From contig CAXXJQ010000009.1 of the NCBI GenBank assembly GCA_963665045.2, forward strand, positions 310,001 to 374,000: 64,000 bases of DNA, read 5' to 3'. Each line of letters begins with the position of its first letter. Position 1 is the stretch's first letter. Both the position numbers and the translations under genes were made by a program. This stretch comes from JAFGRU01 sp016934985. Its GTDB lineage: Bacteria > Desulfobacterota > Desulfuromonadia > Desulfuromonadales > JAAYDE01. Positions 33,701-42,700 of this stretch are shown here, one piece after another. The notes below the pieces were generated by a model. It was not told the origin of the DNA. It was given only the letters and a program-made list of their open reading frames with translations, and did not search any database.

Positions 33701-34320
33701 CAGCTTAACGCTCCTTCCAGTTGCGAAACAGCGTCCTCGGTTATCAGGACGTTTTTGTATTTCATAAGGTCATAGACGTTGACACCCTCGGTCCGCACCA
33801 CCTTTACATGAGGAATATTGCGGGCGGAAAGCATGACGTTGGGATTGTCGTCAGATACCACGATCAAAGCGCTCACAACCCCCAGGCGGGTCAGAAAACC
33901 GGAGAACTCCTTGGTGCTCACTTTTCCCTGGTCAAGGGAGTTGAAAACCAACACCTGCTCTTCTTGGAACTTAAGAGAGAGAGCGCTTTTCAATGCTGAC
34001 TTTTTCACTTTGCGATTGAGCTTAAAAGAGTAGTCGCGAGGGTGGCTACCAAAAGCAACACCACCGCCGACATAATGAGGAGCGCGCACACAACCCTGAC
34101 GGGCGTTGCCGGTTCCTTTCTGGCGATAGGGCTTTTTGCCGCCGCCAGCCACATCACTGCGGCCCTTTGTGGCTGCTGTCCCCTGACGCCGGCCGGCAAG
34201 CTGGTAGCGCACCATATCATGGATCAGGTGACCTTTTACTTCAGCCTGAAAAATGGCGTCCGCAACTTCTTTTTCGGACACCGGTTTCTTCTCTATGTCA
34301 AATACTTCGATTTTAGCCAT
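33700..34320 (-). CDS. rplD: ribosomal protein L4
   Basis: The 206-residue protein has the tunnel loop (GRRQGTAATKGRSDVAGGGKKPYRQKGTGNARQG) and a globular domain ending DLMKYKNVLITEDAVSQLEGAL. In E. coli L4 controls the S10 operon; no comparable leader can be assigned here, because the S10 genes continue directly from tufA. It follows rplC by 32 bases. Confidence 0.98.
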   Translation of the reverse strand: MAKIEVFDIEKKPVSEKEVADAIFQAEVKGHLIHDMVRYQLAGRRQGTAATKGRSDVAGGGKKPYRQKGTGNARQGCVRAPHYVGGGVAFGSHPRDYSFKLNRKVKKSALKSALSLKFQEEQVLVFNSLDQGKVSTKEFSGFLTRLGVVSALIVVSDDNPNVMLSARNIPHVKVVRTEGVNVYDLMKYKNVLITEDAVSQLEGALS

Positions 34321-34352
34321 GATTCTCTCCAGAAAGCCCGTCTCAGTTCTCT

Positions 34353-34991
34353 TTATTTCGCTGTTTTAACGCCTTTGCGGACAACAACAACGCCGTTTTT
34401 AGGGCCGGGGACAGCGCCTTTGATGAGGAGTATGTTCTCATCGGCACGGATGCAGACCACTTCCAGGTTCAGAGTGGTGGTGGTTCTGTTCCCCATTTGA
34501 CCAGCCATCTTCTTCCCTTTGAATACACGGGATGGCCAGGCACTGCAACCAATAGCACCGCCACCGCGGTGCACTTTAGAGCCATGGGAGGCACGTCCAC
34601 CGCCAAAATTCCAGCGTTTCATGACCCCCTGAAAACCTTTCCCCTTGCTGGTGCCGGTCACGTCGATGATATCGCCGGCCTGAAAGACCTGATCGCAGGT
34701 AATGGCATCGCCCAGCTGAAAGTCGTCGGTATTGTCGACTTTAAATTCCCGCAGATATCTGAAAGCACCCTTGCCGGCATTTTTAAAATGGCCCATCAAA
34801 GGTTTGTTGACCTGATGGCTCTTCTTGGCCTCGAAACCGATCTGAAGGCTGTTGTACCCATCAGTATCCATCGTCTTTTTCTGAAGAACCACACCAGGCC
34901 CGGCCTGAACAACCGTAACAGGGATGCGGCTTCCGTCTTCCTTGAAGATCTGGGTCATGCCCAGCTTTTTACCTATGATTCCCGTAATCAT
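34353..34991 (-). CDS. rplC: ribosomal protein L3
   Basis: The 212-residue protein begins MITGIIGKKLGMTQIF, with AAGG eight bases before the ATG; the longer in-frame extension reaching into rpsJ is rejected. The signature KGKGFQGVMKRWNFGGGRASHGSKVHRGGGAIG with its tip near the A site is intact. It follows rpsJ by 43 bases. Confidence 0.98.
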   Translation of the reverse strand: MITGIIGKKLGMTQIFKEDGSRIPVTVVQAGPGVVLQKKTMDTDGYNSLQIGFEAKKSHQVNKPLMGHFKNAGKGAFRYLREFKVDNTDDFQLGDAITCDQVFQAGDIIDVTGTSKGKGFQGVMKRWNFGGGRASHGSKVHRGGGAIGCSAWPSRVFKGKKMAGQMGNRTTTTLNLEVVCIRADENILLIKGAVPGPKNGVVVVRKGVKTAK

Positions 34992-35034
34992 GTTATGAAC
35001 CTTGCTTTCAGTTAAACCACTGCCGTCCTGGACC

Positions 35035-35343
35035 TTAAAGCTTGATTTCAACATCAACACCGGCGGAAAGATCAAGCTTCATCAAAGCATCCACCGTCTG
35101 CTGTGTCGGCTCCAAGATGTCAAGCAGGCGTTTATGAGTTCTCATTTCGAACTGTTCACGACTCTTTTTGTCGACGTGCGGTCCCCTCAGGACACAGTAC
35201 TTGTTGATCACTGTCGGCAGAGGTACAGGTCCGGCGACTCGGGCGCCGGTCCGTTTTGCCGTATCGACGATCTCCTTGACGGATACGTCCAACAATTTGT
35301 GGTCGTAAGCTTTCAACCGGATTCTAATTTTTTGACTCGGCAT
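35035..35343 (-). CDS. rpsJ: ribosomal protein S10 (NusE)
   Basis: The 102-residue 30S protein also acts in transcription antitermination with NusB and couples to NusG. KIRIRLKAYDHKLLDVSVKEIVDTAKRTGA and AGPVPLPTVINKYCVLRGPHVDKKSREQFEMRTHKRLLDI are diagnostic. GAGG lies before the ATG. It follows tufA by 15 bases, so str and S10 operons appear joined. Confidence 0.98.
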   Translation of the reverse strand: MPSQKIRIRLKAYDHKLLDVSVKEIVDTAKRTGARVAGPVPLPTVINKYCVLRGPHVDKKSREQFEMRTHKRLLDILEPTQQTVDALMKLDLSAGVDVEIKL

Positions 35344-35350
35344 CTAATTT

Positions 35351-36552
35351 TTCCTCTGTTACTCGATAATATCGGCGACAACACCTGCGCCTACCGTACG
35401 CCCGCCTTCACGAATTGCAAAACGAAGTTCCTTGTCCATCGCAATCGGCGTGATCAGATTGATCGTCATGGCCACGTTGTCACCAGGCATAACCATCTCG
35501 ATTCCCTCAGGCAGCTCCGTTACACCCGTCACGTCCGTGGTGCGGAAGTAGAACTGAGGGCGGTAGCCGTTGAAGAACGGCGTATGACGGCCACCTTCTT
35601 CTTTGGTCAGAATGTAGGCTTCGGCCTTGAACTTGGTGTGCGGCGTGATGCTCTTCGGCTTCGCCAGTACCTGGCCGCGTTCGATCTCGTCGCGCTTGAC
35701 GCCGCGCAGCAGGATTCCGACGTTGTCACCGGCCTGACCCTGGTCCAGAAGCTTGCGGAACATCTCGACACCGGTAACGACGGTTTTGGTCGTATCTTTG
35801 ATGCCGACGATCTCCACTTCTTCTCCGACCTTGATGACACCGCGCTCAATACGACCGGTCGCTACCGTACCACGACCCGAAATCGAGAAAACGTCCTCGA
35901 CTGGCATCAAAAAGGCCCGGTCAATATCGCGTTCCGGCTCGGGGATGTAAGCATCGACTTCCGCCATCAGCTTCAGGATCGAATCTTCGCCCAACTCGCC
36001 CTTCTCGCCTTCCAGCGCTTTCAACGCCGACCCGGCCACGATCGGAATGTCGTCACCGGGGAAGTCGTAGCTGGACAGCAGTTCGCGGACTTCGAGTTCG
36101 ACCAGTTCCATCAGTTCTTCGTCATCCACCATGTCGGCTTTGTTGAGATAGACGACCATGGCGGGTACACCGACCTGACGCGCCAGCAGGATGTGCTCAC
36201 GGGTCTGGGGCATAGGGCCGTCGGCGGCCGATACCACCAGAATGGCGCCGTCCATCTGTGCAGCACCGGTGATCATATTCTTGACGTAGTCGGCATGACC
36301 CGGGCAGTCGACGTGGGCGTAATGACGATTGTCCGTTTCGTATTCAACGTGGGCGGTCGCAATGGTAATGCCGCGCTCACGCTCTTCGGGAGCGTTGTCA
36401 ATCGAGTCGAATGCACGAAATACGGCGCCGCCCTTCTCTGCCAATACCTTCGTGATCGCTGCCGTCAATGTCGTCTTGCCGTGGTCGACATGACCGATCG
36501 TCCCTATGTTTACATGGGGCTTCTTCCTCTCAAATTTTTCCTTTGCCATTGC
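35351..36552 (-). repeat. 1202-bp direct repeat containing tuf, copy 1
   Basis: The repeat runs from eight bases beyond the tuf stop codon to three bases before the start codon. Comparing it with 51736-52937 by eye, the only difference I find is A/G on the plus strand (36328 versus 52713), which changes AAT to AAC, both Asn. Flanking bases diverge immediately on both sides. Confidence 0.9.
35359..36549 (-). CDS. tufA: elongation factor Tu, copy 1
   Basis: The 396-residue GTPase delivers aminoacyl-tRNA to the ribosome. GHVDHGKTT (19-27), DCPGHADYV and NKADMVDDEEL mark the G domain, followed by two beta-barrel domains ending GAGVVADIIE. It lies in the str operon between fusA and rpsJ. The protein is identical to the second copy at 51744-52934, and the DNA differs at only one visible position within a 1202-bp repeat. 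Confidence 0.98.
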   Translation of the reverse strand: MAKEKFERKKPHVNIGTIGHVDHGKTTLTAAITKVLAEKGGAVFRAFDSIDNAPEERERGITIATAHVEYETDNRHYAHVDCPGHADYVKNMITGAAQMDGAILVVSAADGPMPQTREHILLARQVGVPAMVVYLNKADMVDDEELMELVELEVRELLSSYDFPGDDIPIVAGSALKALEGEKGELGEDSILKLMAEVDAYIPEPERDIDRAFLMPVEDVFSISGRGTVATGRIERGVIKVGEEVEIVGIKDTTKTVVTGVEMFRKLLDQGQAGDNVGILLRGVKRDEIERGQVLAKPKSITPHTKFKAEAYILTKEEGGRHTPFFNGYRPQFYFRTTDVTGVTELPEGIEMVMPGDNVAMTINLITPIAMDKELRFAIREGGRTVGAGVVADIIE

Positions 36553-36573
36553 AGTTGCCCTCCTCTAGTACCT

Positions 36574-38652
36574 TTAACTCTTAACTTTGTCAATAATTTC
36601 GTCAGCAATGATTTTTGGCACCTGTTCGTAATGATCAAAAACCATCGTATAGGTTGCCCGCCCCTGGGTTAGACTGCGAAGATCCGTCGAGTAACCAAAC
36701 ATCTCCGAAAGGGGGACATGAGCGTTAATAACCTGACCGCCACTACGGCTTTCCATGCCTAATATCTTTCCTCTGCGGCTGGTCAGATCACCGATTACAT
36801 CCCCCATATAATCCTCGGGAACAACAACCTCAACCGCCATAATCGGCTCCAGCAAAACCGGGGAAGCTTTCCGCACCCCGTCTTTAAAACCGATGGAAGC
36901 AGCGATCTTGAAGGCCATCTCCGAAGAATCGACCTCATGAAAAGAACCGTCGTAGCAGGTCACCTTTACATCAACCACCGGAAAACCCGCCAGGGGGCCG
37001 ACCTGGGTCGCCTCAACGGCACCCTGTCTGATCGCCGGGATATATTCCTTGGGAATAACCCCTCCTTTTATCTCATCGACAAACGCGAAGCCAAGACCCG
37101 GTTCCTGCGGCTCAATGCGCAACCAGCAGTCGCCGAACTGTCCACGCCCACCGGACTGGCGAACAAATTTGCCCTGAACTTCCACCGTTCGGGAAATCGA
37201 TTCACGGTAGGCCACCTGAGGTGCCCCAACGTTGGCTTCAACGTTGAATTCGCGGCGCAGTCGGTCGGTGATGATCTCCAGATGCAGTTCGCCCATTCCG
37301 GAAAGAATGGTCTGCCCGGTTTCATCATCGGTTCGAACCTGCAGGGAAGGATCCTCCTGGAGGAGCTTGCCGAGAGCGATACTCAGTTTTTCCTGGTCCG
37401 CCTTGGTTTTGGGTTCCAAAGCGATGTGGATAACCGGTTCAGGGAAGTCGATAGTTTCAAGGAGGCAGAGCTTTCCCGCATCACACAAGGTATCACCGGT
37501 CATGGTGTGTTTAAGACCGACCGCGGCGAAAATGTCGCCGGAAAAAACCTCCTTGATTTCTTCTCGTTTATTGGCATGCATCTTCAGCAACCGACCAAAC
37601 CTTTCGGTTTTTTCACGGCTGGTGTTGAATGCAGCCTGACCTGTTTTCAAAGAACCCGAATAAATCCTGAAAAAAGTCAGCTGCCCCACAAAGGGGTCAG
37701 TCATGACTTTGAAAGCGAGAGCGGCAAAGGGCTCATCGTCAGAGGAGACTCGCACAAGCTCCTGTTGAGTCTTGGGGTCGACCCCTTTTACGGGCGGCAC
37801 CTCTACGGGAGAGGGGAGGTAATCGACCACGGCATCGAGTAACTTCTGCACCCCTTTGTTCTTGAATGCGGACCCGCAAAGAACCGGGACGACGCGTAGA
37901 TCAATGGTGGCCTGACGCAAACCGCCGCGGAGTTCCGCGGTAGTCAACTCCTCACCGCCCAGGTACTTCTCCATCAAGGCATCATCCTGGGAGGCAACCT
38001 CCTCGATGAGTTCCTCTCTTCTCTTTTCAGCCAGAGGAAGCAAATCCTCCGGAATAGCGCATATTTCAAAAGTCGTCCCCGAGGCGTCCTCGTCCCAGGC
38101 AACCGCTTTCATTTCAATCAGATCGATGATGCCCCGAAAATCCTGTTCTTTGCCGATGGGAATCTGCACCGGGACAGGATTTGCCGCCAACCGGGTGCGC
38201 ATCATATCGACAACCCGGAAAAAATCCGCCCCCGTACGGTCCATCTTGTTGATGAAGGCTATGCGGGGAACATGATATTTCTCAGCCTGTCGCCAGACTG
38301 TTTCCGATTGCGGCTCGACACCCCCGACAGCGCAAAACACCGCTACCGCCCCATCGAGAACCCGCAGAGCCCTCTCGACCTCAATAGTAAAGTCGACATG
38401 GCCGGGCGTATCGATAATATTGATGCGGGTGTCTTTCCAAAAACAGGTCGTGGCAGCCGAGGTTATGGTAATGCCACGTTCCTGCTCCTGAGCCATCCAA
38501 TCCATGACGGCGGCACCGTCGTGAACCTCTCCCATGCGGTGGGAGACGCCGGTATAATAAAGGACCCGCTCAGTAGTCGTCGTCTTCCCGGCATCGATGT
38601 GAGCCATAATGCCGATATTACGGGTTTTTTCAGGTGGTAGAAGACGAGCCAC
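36574..38652 (-). CDS. fusA: elongation factor G
   Basis: The 692-residue translocase has AHIDAGKTTTTERVLYYTG (P-loop from residue 17), the RGITITSAATTC switch and DTPGHVDFT, then domains II-V with GELHLEIITDRLRREFNVEANVG. It is the classical str-operon EF-G. It follows rpsG by 51 bases and precedes tufA. Confidence 0.98.
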   Translation of the reverse strand: MARLLPPEKTRNIGIMAHIDAGKTTTTERVLYYTGVSHRMGEVHDGAAVMDWMAQEQERGITITSAATTCFWKDTRINIIDTPGHVDFTIEVERALRVLDGAVAVFCAVGGVEPQSETVWRQAEKYHVPRIAFINKMDRTGADFFRVVDMMRTRLAANPVPVQIPIGKEQDFRGIIDLIEMKAVAWDEDASGTTFEICAIPEDLLPLAEKRREELIEEVASQDDALMEKYLGGEELTTAELRGGLRQATIDLRVVPVLCGSAFKNKGVQKLLDAVVDYLPSPVEVPPVKGVDPKTQQELVRVSSDDEPFAALAFKVMTDPFVGQLTFFRIYSGSLKTGQAAFNTSREKTERFGRLLKMHANKREEIKEVFSGDIFAAVGLKHTMTGDTLCDAGKLCLLETIDFPEPVIHIALEPKTKADQEKLSIALGKLLQEDPSLQVRTDDETGQTILSGMGELHLEIITDRLRREFNVEANVGAPQVAYRESISRTVEVQGKFVRQSGGRGQFGDCWLRIEPQEPGLGFAFVDEIKGGVIPKEYIPAIRQGAVEATQVGPLAGFPVVDVKVTCYDGSFHEVDSSEMAFKIAASIGFKDGVRKASPVLLEPIMAVEVVVPEDYMGDVIGDLTSRRGKILGMESRSGGQVINAHVPLSEMFGYSTDLRSLTQGRATYTMVFDHYEQVPKIIADEIIDKVKS

Positions 38653-38703
38653 GGGGAGAGCTTCCTTTCGAACTCAGTAAACAAGGGGTCAACCCTCGCC
38701 CGC

Positions 38704-39174
38704 CTACCAGCGGTAATGGGAGAACGCCTTGTTGGCTTCCGCCATTTTGTGCGTATCTTCTCTTTTCTTAACTGATGTTCCGCGGTTGTGGAAGGCATCC
38801 AGAAATTCAGCTGCCAACTTTTCCTGCATGGTTTTTTCCGAACGCCCCCGGGCATGCCTCATAATCCAACGGATTGCCAGAGCATTGCGCCGGTCTGAAC
38901 GGATTTCCACAGGAACCTGGTAGGTGGAGCCGCCGACACGACGGGATTTTACTTCGACCATGGGCCGGACATTTTCCATGGCCTTTTTGAAAACCTCGAT
39001 AGGCTCCTCTTTCAACCGCTCTGCAAGTATATCAAAAGCTCCATAAACAATGCTTTCGGATATACTTTTCTTACCATCAAGCATAATGACATTGATAAAC
39101 TTGGCAACCAGCAGATCATTATATTTTGTATCAGGCAGTATTTCTCGTTTTGCTACAACTCTTCTTCTCGGCAT
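38704..39174 (-). CDS. rpsG: ribosomal protein S7
   Basis: The 156-residue 30S head protein begins MPRRRVVAKREILPDTKYNDLLVAKFINVIM and has GGSTYQVPVEIRSDRRNALAIRWIM. In E. coli S7 represses the str operon from a site between rpsL and rpsG; here that gap is only 20 bases. It lies between rpsL and fusA. Confidence 0.98.
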   Translation of the reverse strand: MPRRRVVAKREILPDTKYNDLLVAKFINVIMLDGKKSISESIVYGAFDILAERLKEEPIEVFKKAMENVRPMVEVKSRRVGGSTYQVPVEIRSDRRNALAIRWIMRHARGRSEKTMQEKLAAEFLDAFHNRGTSVKKREDTHKMAEANKAFSHYRW

Positions 39175-39194
39175 TCTATCACCTCATCTATCCG

Positions 39195-39566
39195 TTACTT
39201 GGGCCGCTTGGCGCCATATTTGGAACGTCCCTGCATCCGATCCTTGACACCGGCAAGGTCCAACGTTCCCCTTACGATGTGATAACGGACGCCCGGCAGG
39301 TCCTTGACACGGCCGCCACGAATAAGAACAACCGAATGCTCCTGCAGGTTATGTCCGACACCGGGAATGTACGAGGTCACAACGATCCCATTGGTCAATC
39401 GTACCCTTGCCACCTTGCGAAGCGCCGAGTTGGGTTTTTTAGGGGTTGTAGTGTAAACCCTGGTACAGACACCGCGCTTCTGAGGGTTGCCCTTCAGCGC
39501 CGGTGCTGTCGATTTTCTTTCTTTCCGTTCACGACCTTTGCGAATCAACTGGCTAATTGTTGGCAT
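39195..39566 (-). CDS. rpsL: ribosomal protein S12
   Basis: The 123-residue decoding-centre protein begins MPTISQLIRKGRERK. The conserved loops TTPKKPNSALRKVARVRL and GHNLQEHSVVLIRGGRVKDLPGVRYH, sites of streptomycin-resistance changes in other bacteria, are wild type in appearance. GGGAG lies eight bases before this ATG; an in-frame start nine codons earlier is not used. It is first of the str block and has its own strong promoter. Confidence 0.98.
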   Translation of the reverse strand: MPTISQLIRKGRERKERKSTAPALKGNPQKRGVCTRVYTTTPKKPNSALRKVARVRLTNGIVVTSYIPGVGHNLQEHSVVLIRGGRVKDLPGVRYHIVRGTLDLAGVKDRMQGRSKYGAKRPK

Positions 39567-39661
39567 GGTGTACGCTCCCAAACTCCCTTTCAAACTTTTT
39601 TATAAAAAACAGAGAAGTGGAGTCTCGACTCCCGCTCCGCTCATTGGAGAAAAACCCGCAA

Positions 39662-39690
39662 AATTTATCAATCAAACGGCTTTATGTCAA
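39662..39690 (-). promoter_or_regulatory. sigma-70 promoter of the rpsL operon
   Basis: On the minus strand TTGACA (39690-39685) and TAAATT (39667-39662) are separated by exactly 17 bases, about 95 bases before the rpsL start. The leader that follows has a CTCC-7-GGAG stem, a GGAGTC-GA-GACTCC dyad (39619-39632) and a T6 run nine bases later, so it may contain an attenuator. Confidence 0.8.
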
Positions 39691-39774
39691 GCCAATTATT
39701 TCCCCTATACGATTATTCAAAGCCGAGGCTTACTGCCTTCTTTCGCAAAGACAGGAAATGCCTGCCCGTTGCTT

Positions 39775-42700
39775 TTATTCCACCTCTTCCACAACCTGGG
39801 ATTCCTCAACATTTTCAATATCTTCCGCCTCATCAGCGTCCTGGATATCCTCAACATCAACCTCAGCGGGCGGCACAGGCTCCTCGATCTGCAACTGAGC
39901 GGCCCGATATTTTAATACCCCCGTGCCTGCCGGAATGAGGCGCCCCATAATGACATTCTCTTTGAGGCCACGCAGACAATCGACCCGACCTTCAATGGCA
40001 GCCTGAGTCAAGACCTTGGTGGTCTCCTGGAAAGATGCCGCCGAGATGAATGACTCGGTCGATAGCGCGGCCTTGGTAATACCGAGCATCAGGGGCTCAC
40101 CCACGGCCGGCTGGCCGCCTTCGGCCATTACCCGCTGGTTTTCCCTGGTGAATTCGGTACGCTCCACCTGATCATCGAGGAGGAACTTGGTGTCACCCAC
40201 ATCGGTAACCCGAATGCGCCGCAGCATCTGGCGAACAATGGTCTCGATATGCTTGTCATTAATCTTGACGCCTTGGAGGCGGTAAACCTCCTGAACCTCG
40301 TCCACCAGATACTTGGCCAGTTCTTTTTCACCGAGAATGCGCAGAATATCGTGGGGGTTACTGGAGCCGTCGACCAGAGCCTCACCGGCCTGGACCCGGT
40401 CCCCTTCATGAACACTGATGTGTTTTCCTTTCGGGATCAGGTATTCTCTGGCCTCACCGGCATCCGGAATAACCTGGATCTTGCGCTTTCCTTTAGTGTC
40501 CTTGCCGAAGGAAACAATCCCGTCAATCTCGGAAACCACGGCAAACTCTTTGGGCTTGCGGGCCTCGAAAAGCTCCGCCACTCGCGGCAGACCACCGGTA
40601 ATATCCTTGGTTTTGGTGGTTTCGCGGGGAATCTTGGCGAGAATAGCGCCGGCACCGATGCGCGACTCCTCGGTAACCACAATGTTGGCCCCCACCGGCA
40701 GGGAATAGCGGGCGGCCATACCGTTGGAAAGCTTGAGAACGTGACCGTCCTCATCCTTGAGGGTAATACGGGGACGCTTGTCCGCCTTGTCCTTAGACTC
40801 GATGATGACCTTTCGGGACAGGCCGGTAACATCATCAAGCTGCTCTTCCATGGTCACCCCTTCGACAATATCCCCGAAATGGACGATACCGGAAATCTCG
40901 GTCAGGATGGGCATGGTGTAAGGGTCCCATTCGGCGAGAAGCTGCTTGACCTCGACATCCCCACCGTCGGCAACGGGAAGCTTGGCCCCGTACACAACAC
41001 CGTAGCGCTCGCGCTCACGGCCGTTAGTATCGATCACGGCGATTTCACCGTTACGGTTCATGACAATGTGGAAGCCGTGCTCATCCTGAACGGTGTTCAG
41101 GTTGATGTACTTCATCTTGCCATCGAACCGGGACTCCAGTGAGGTCTGTTCCGCGCGCCGCGAAGCCGTCCCCCCGATATGGAAGGTCCTCATGGTCAGC
41201 TGGGTGCCAGGCTCACCGATGGACTGGGCGGCTATTACCCCAACCGCCTCCCCAAGGTTGACCATGTGACCACGGGCCAGATCGCGGCCGTAACAGGTGG
41301 CACAGATACCGCGCAGGCTTTCACAAGCCAGAACCGAGCGGATTTTGACCCGGTCGACACCCGCCTCTTCAATTATCTTGACAGCATCCTCGTTGATTTC
41401 CTGATTGGCTTCGATCAGCACATCACCCGTCACCGGATCGCAGATATCTTCGAGGGCGGTTCGCCCGAGGATACGTTCACCCAGGGGTTCGATAATCTCC
41501 CCGCCTTCTGTAAGCGAGGAAACCAGGATGCCGTTGAGAGTCATGCAATCCTGCTCGGTAATGATGGCATCCTGAGCGACATCGACGAGACGCCGGGTGA
41601 GATACCCGGAGTTGGCCGTTTTCAGTGCCGTATCCGCCAGACCTTTACGGGCCCCATGGGTCGAAATGAAGTACTGGAGAACCGTCAGCCCCTCGCGAAA
41701 ATTCGCTGTAATTGGGGTCTCGATAATCTCGCCCGAAGGTTTGGCCATAAGACCGCGCATCCCGGCCAGCTGGCGAATCTGCTGGGCACTGCCGCGGGCC
41801 CCGGAGTCGGCCATCATATGGATGGAGTTGAAGGAAGGGGTTTTGATCTCGTCACCCTCGGGAGAAACAACGGTGTCCACGGCCAGGTTGCTGAGCATGG
41901 TCTTGGCCACATCCTCGGTACACTTGGCCCAGATATCGATGACCTTGTTGTAGCGCTCACCATCGGTAATCAGACCTTCGGTATACTGTTTCTGGATTTC
42001 CTGAACCTCTTCCACCGCCTTGTCGATAAACACCGACTTGTTGGCCGGGATAACCATGTCGTCGAGACAAATGGAAATACCGGCGTGGGTGGAAAAGCGA
42101 AAACCGATTTCCTTGAGGCGGTCGGCCAGAATAACAGTTTCCTTGCCGCCGGCCAAGCGGAAACTCACATCGATGAGTTCCGCGACCTGTTTTTTGCCAA
42201 GCACCCGGTTGATGAACTGGAACGGGATGGCACTGGGGAGAATTTCGTTCAAAATGACACGGCCAACCGTGGTTTCCACCAGCTCCAGCGGCGCTCCCTC
42301 AGCGGGCGACATGCGCACCTTGATCTTGGCCTGGAGATCGAGCTCACCCGCATCATAGGCAATGCGCACTTCCTCGGGTGATGACATGATCTTGCCTTCA
42401 CCTTTGGCCAGCACCCGCTCACGGGTCAGATAATAAATCCCCAGGACCATGTCCTGCGACGGCACTATAATCGGCTTGCCGCTGGCAGGGGAGAGGATGT
42501 TGTTGGTCGACATCATCAGGACCCGGGCCTCAATCTGGCTCTCAATGGAGAGAGGCAGATGAACCGCCATCTGGTCACCGTCAAAGTCAGCGTTAAAAGC
42601 GGTACAGACGAGAGGATGCAGCTGGATGGCCTTGCCTTCAATAAGGATAGGCTCAAAGGCCTGGATACCGAGGCGGTGCAGGGTCGGGGCACGGTTAAGC

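Noticed and set aside
35002..36672. 556-codon plus-strand frame across tufA (and a 340-codon one at 51969-52991 across the second tuf)
   Set aside because: Antisense to EF-Tu; the open frame results from the biased codon use of tuf and has no ribosome binding site or recognisable protein.
41179..42381. 400-codon plus-strand frame inside rpoC
   Set aside because: Antisense shadow of the conserved rpoC coding sequence.
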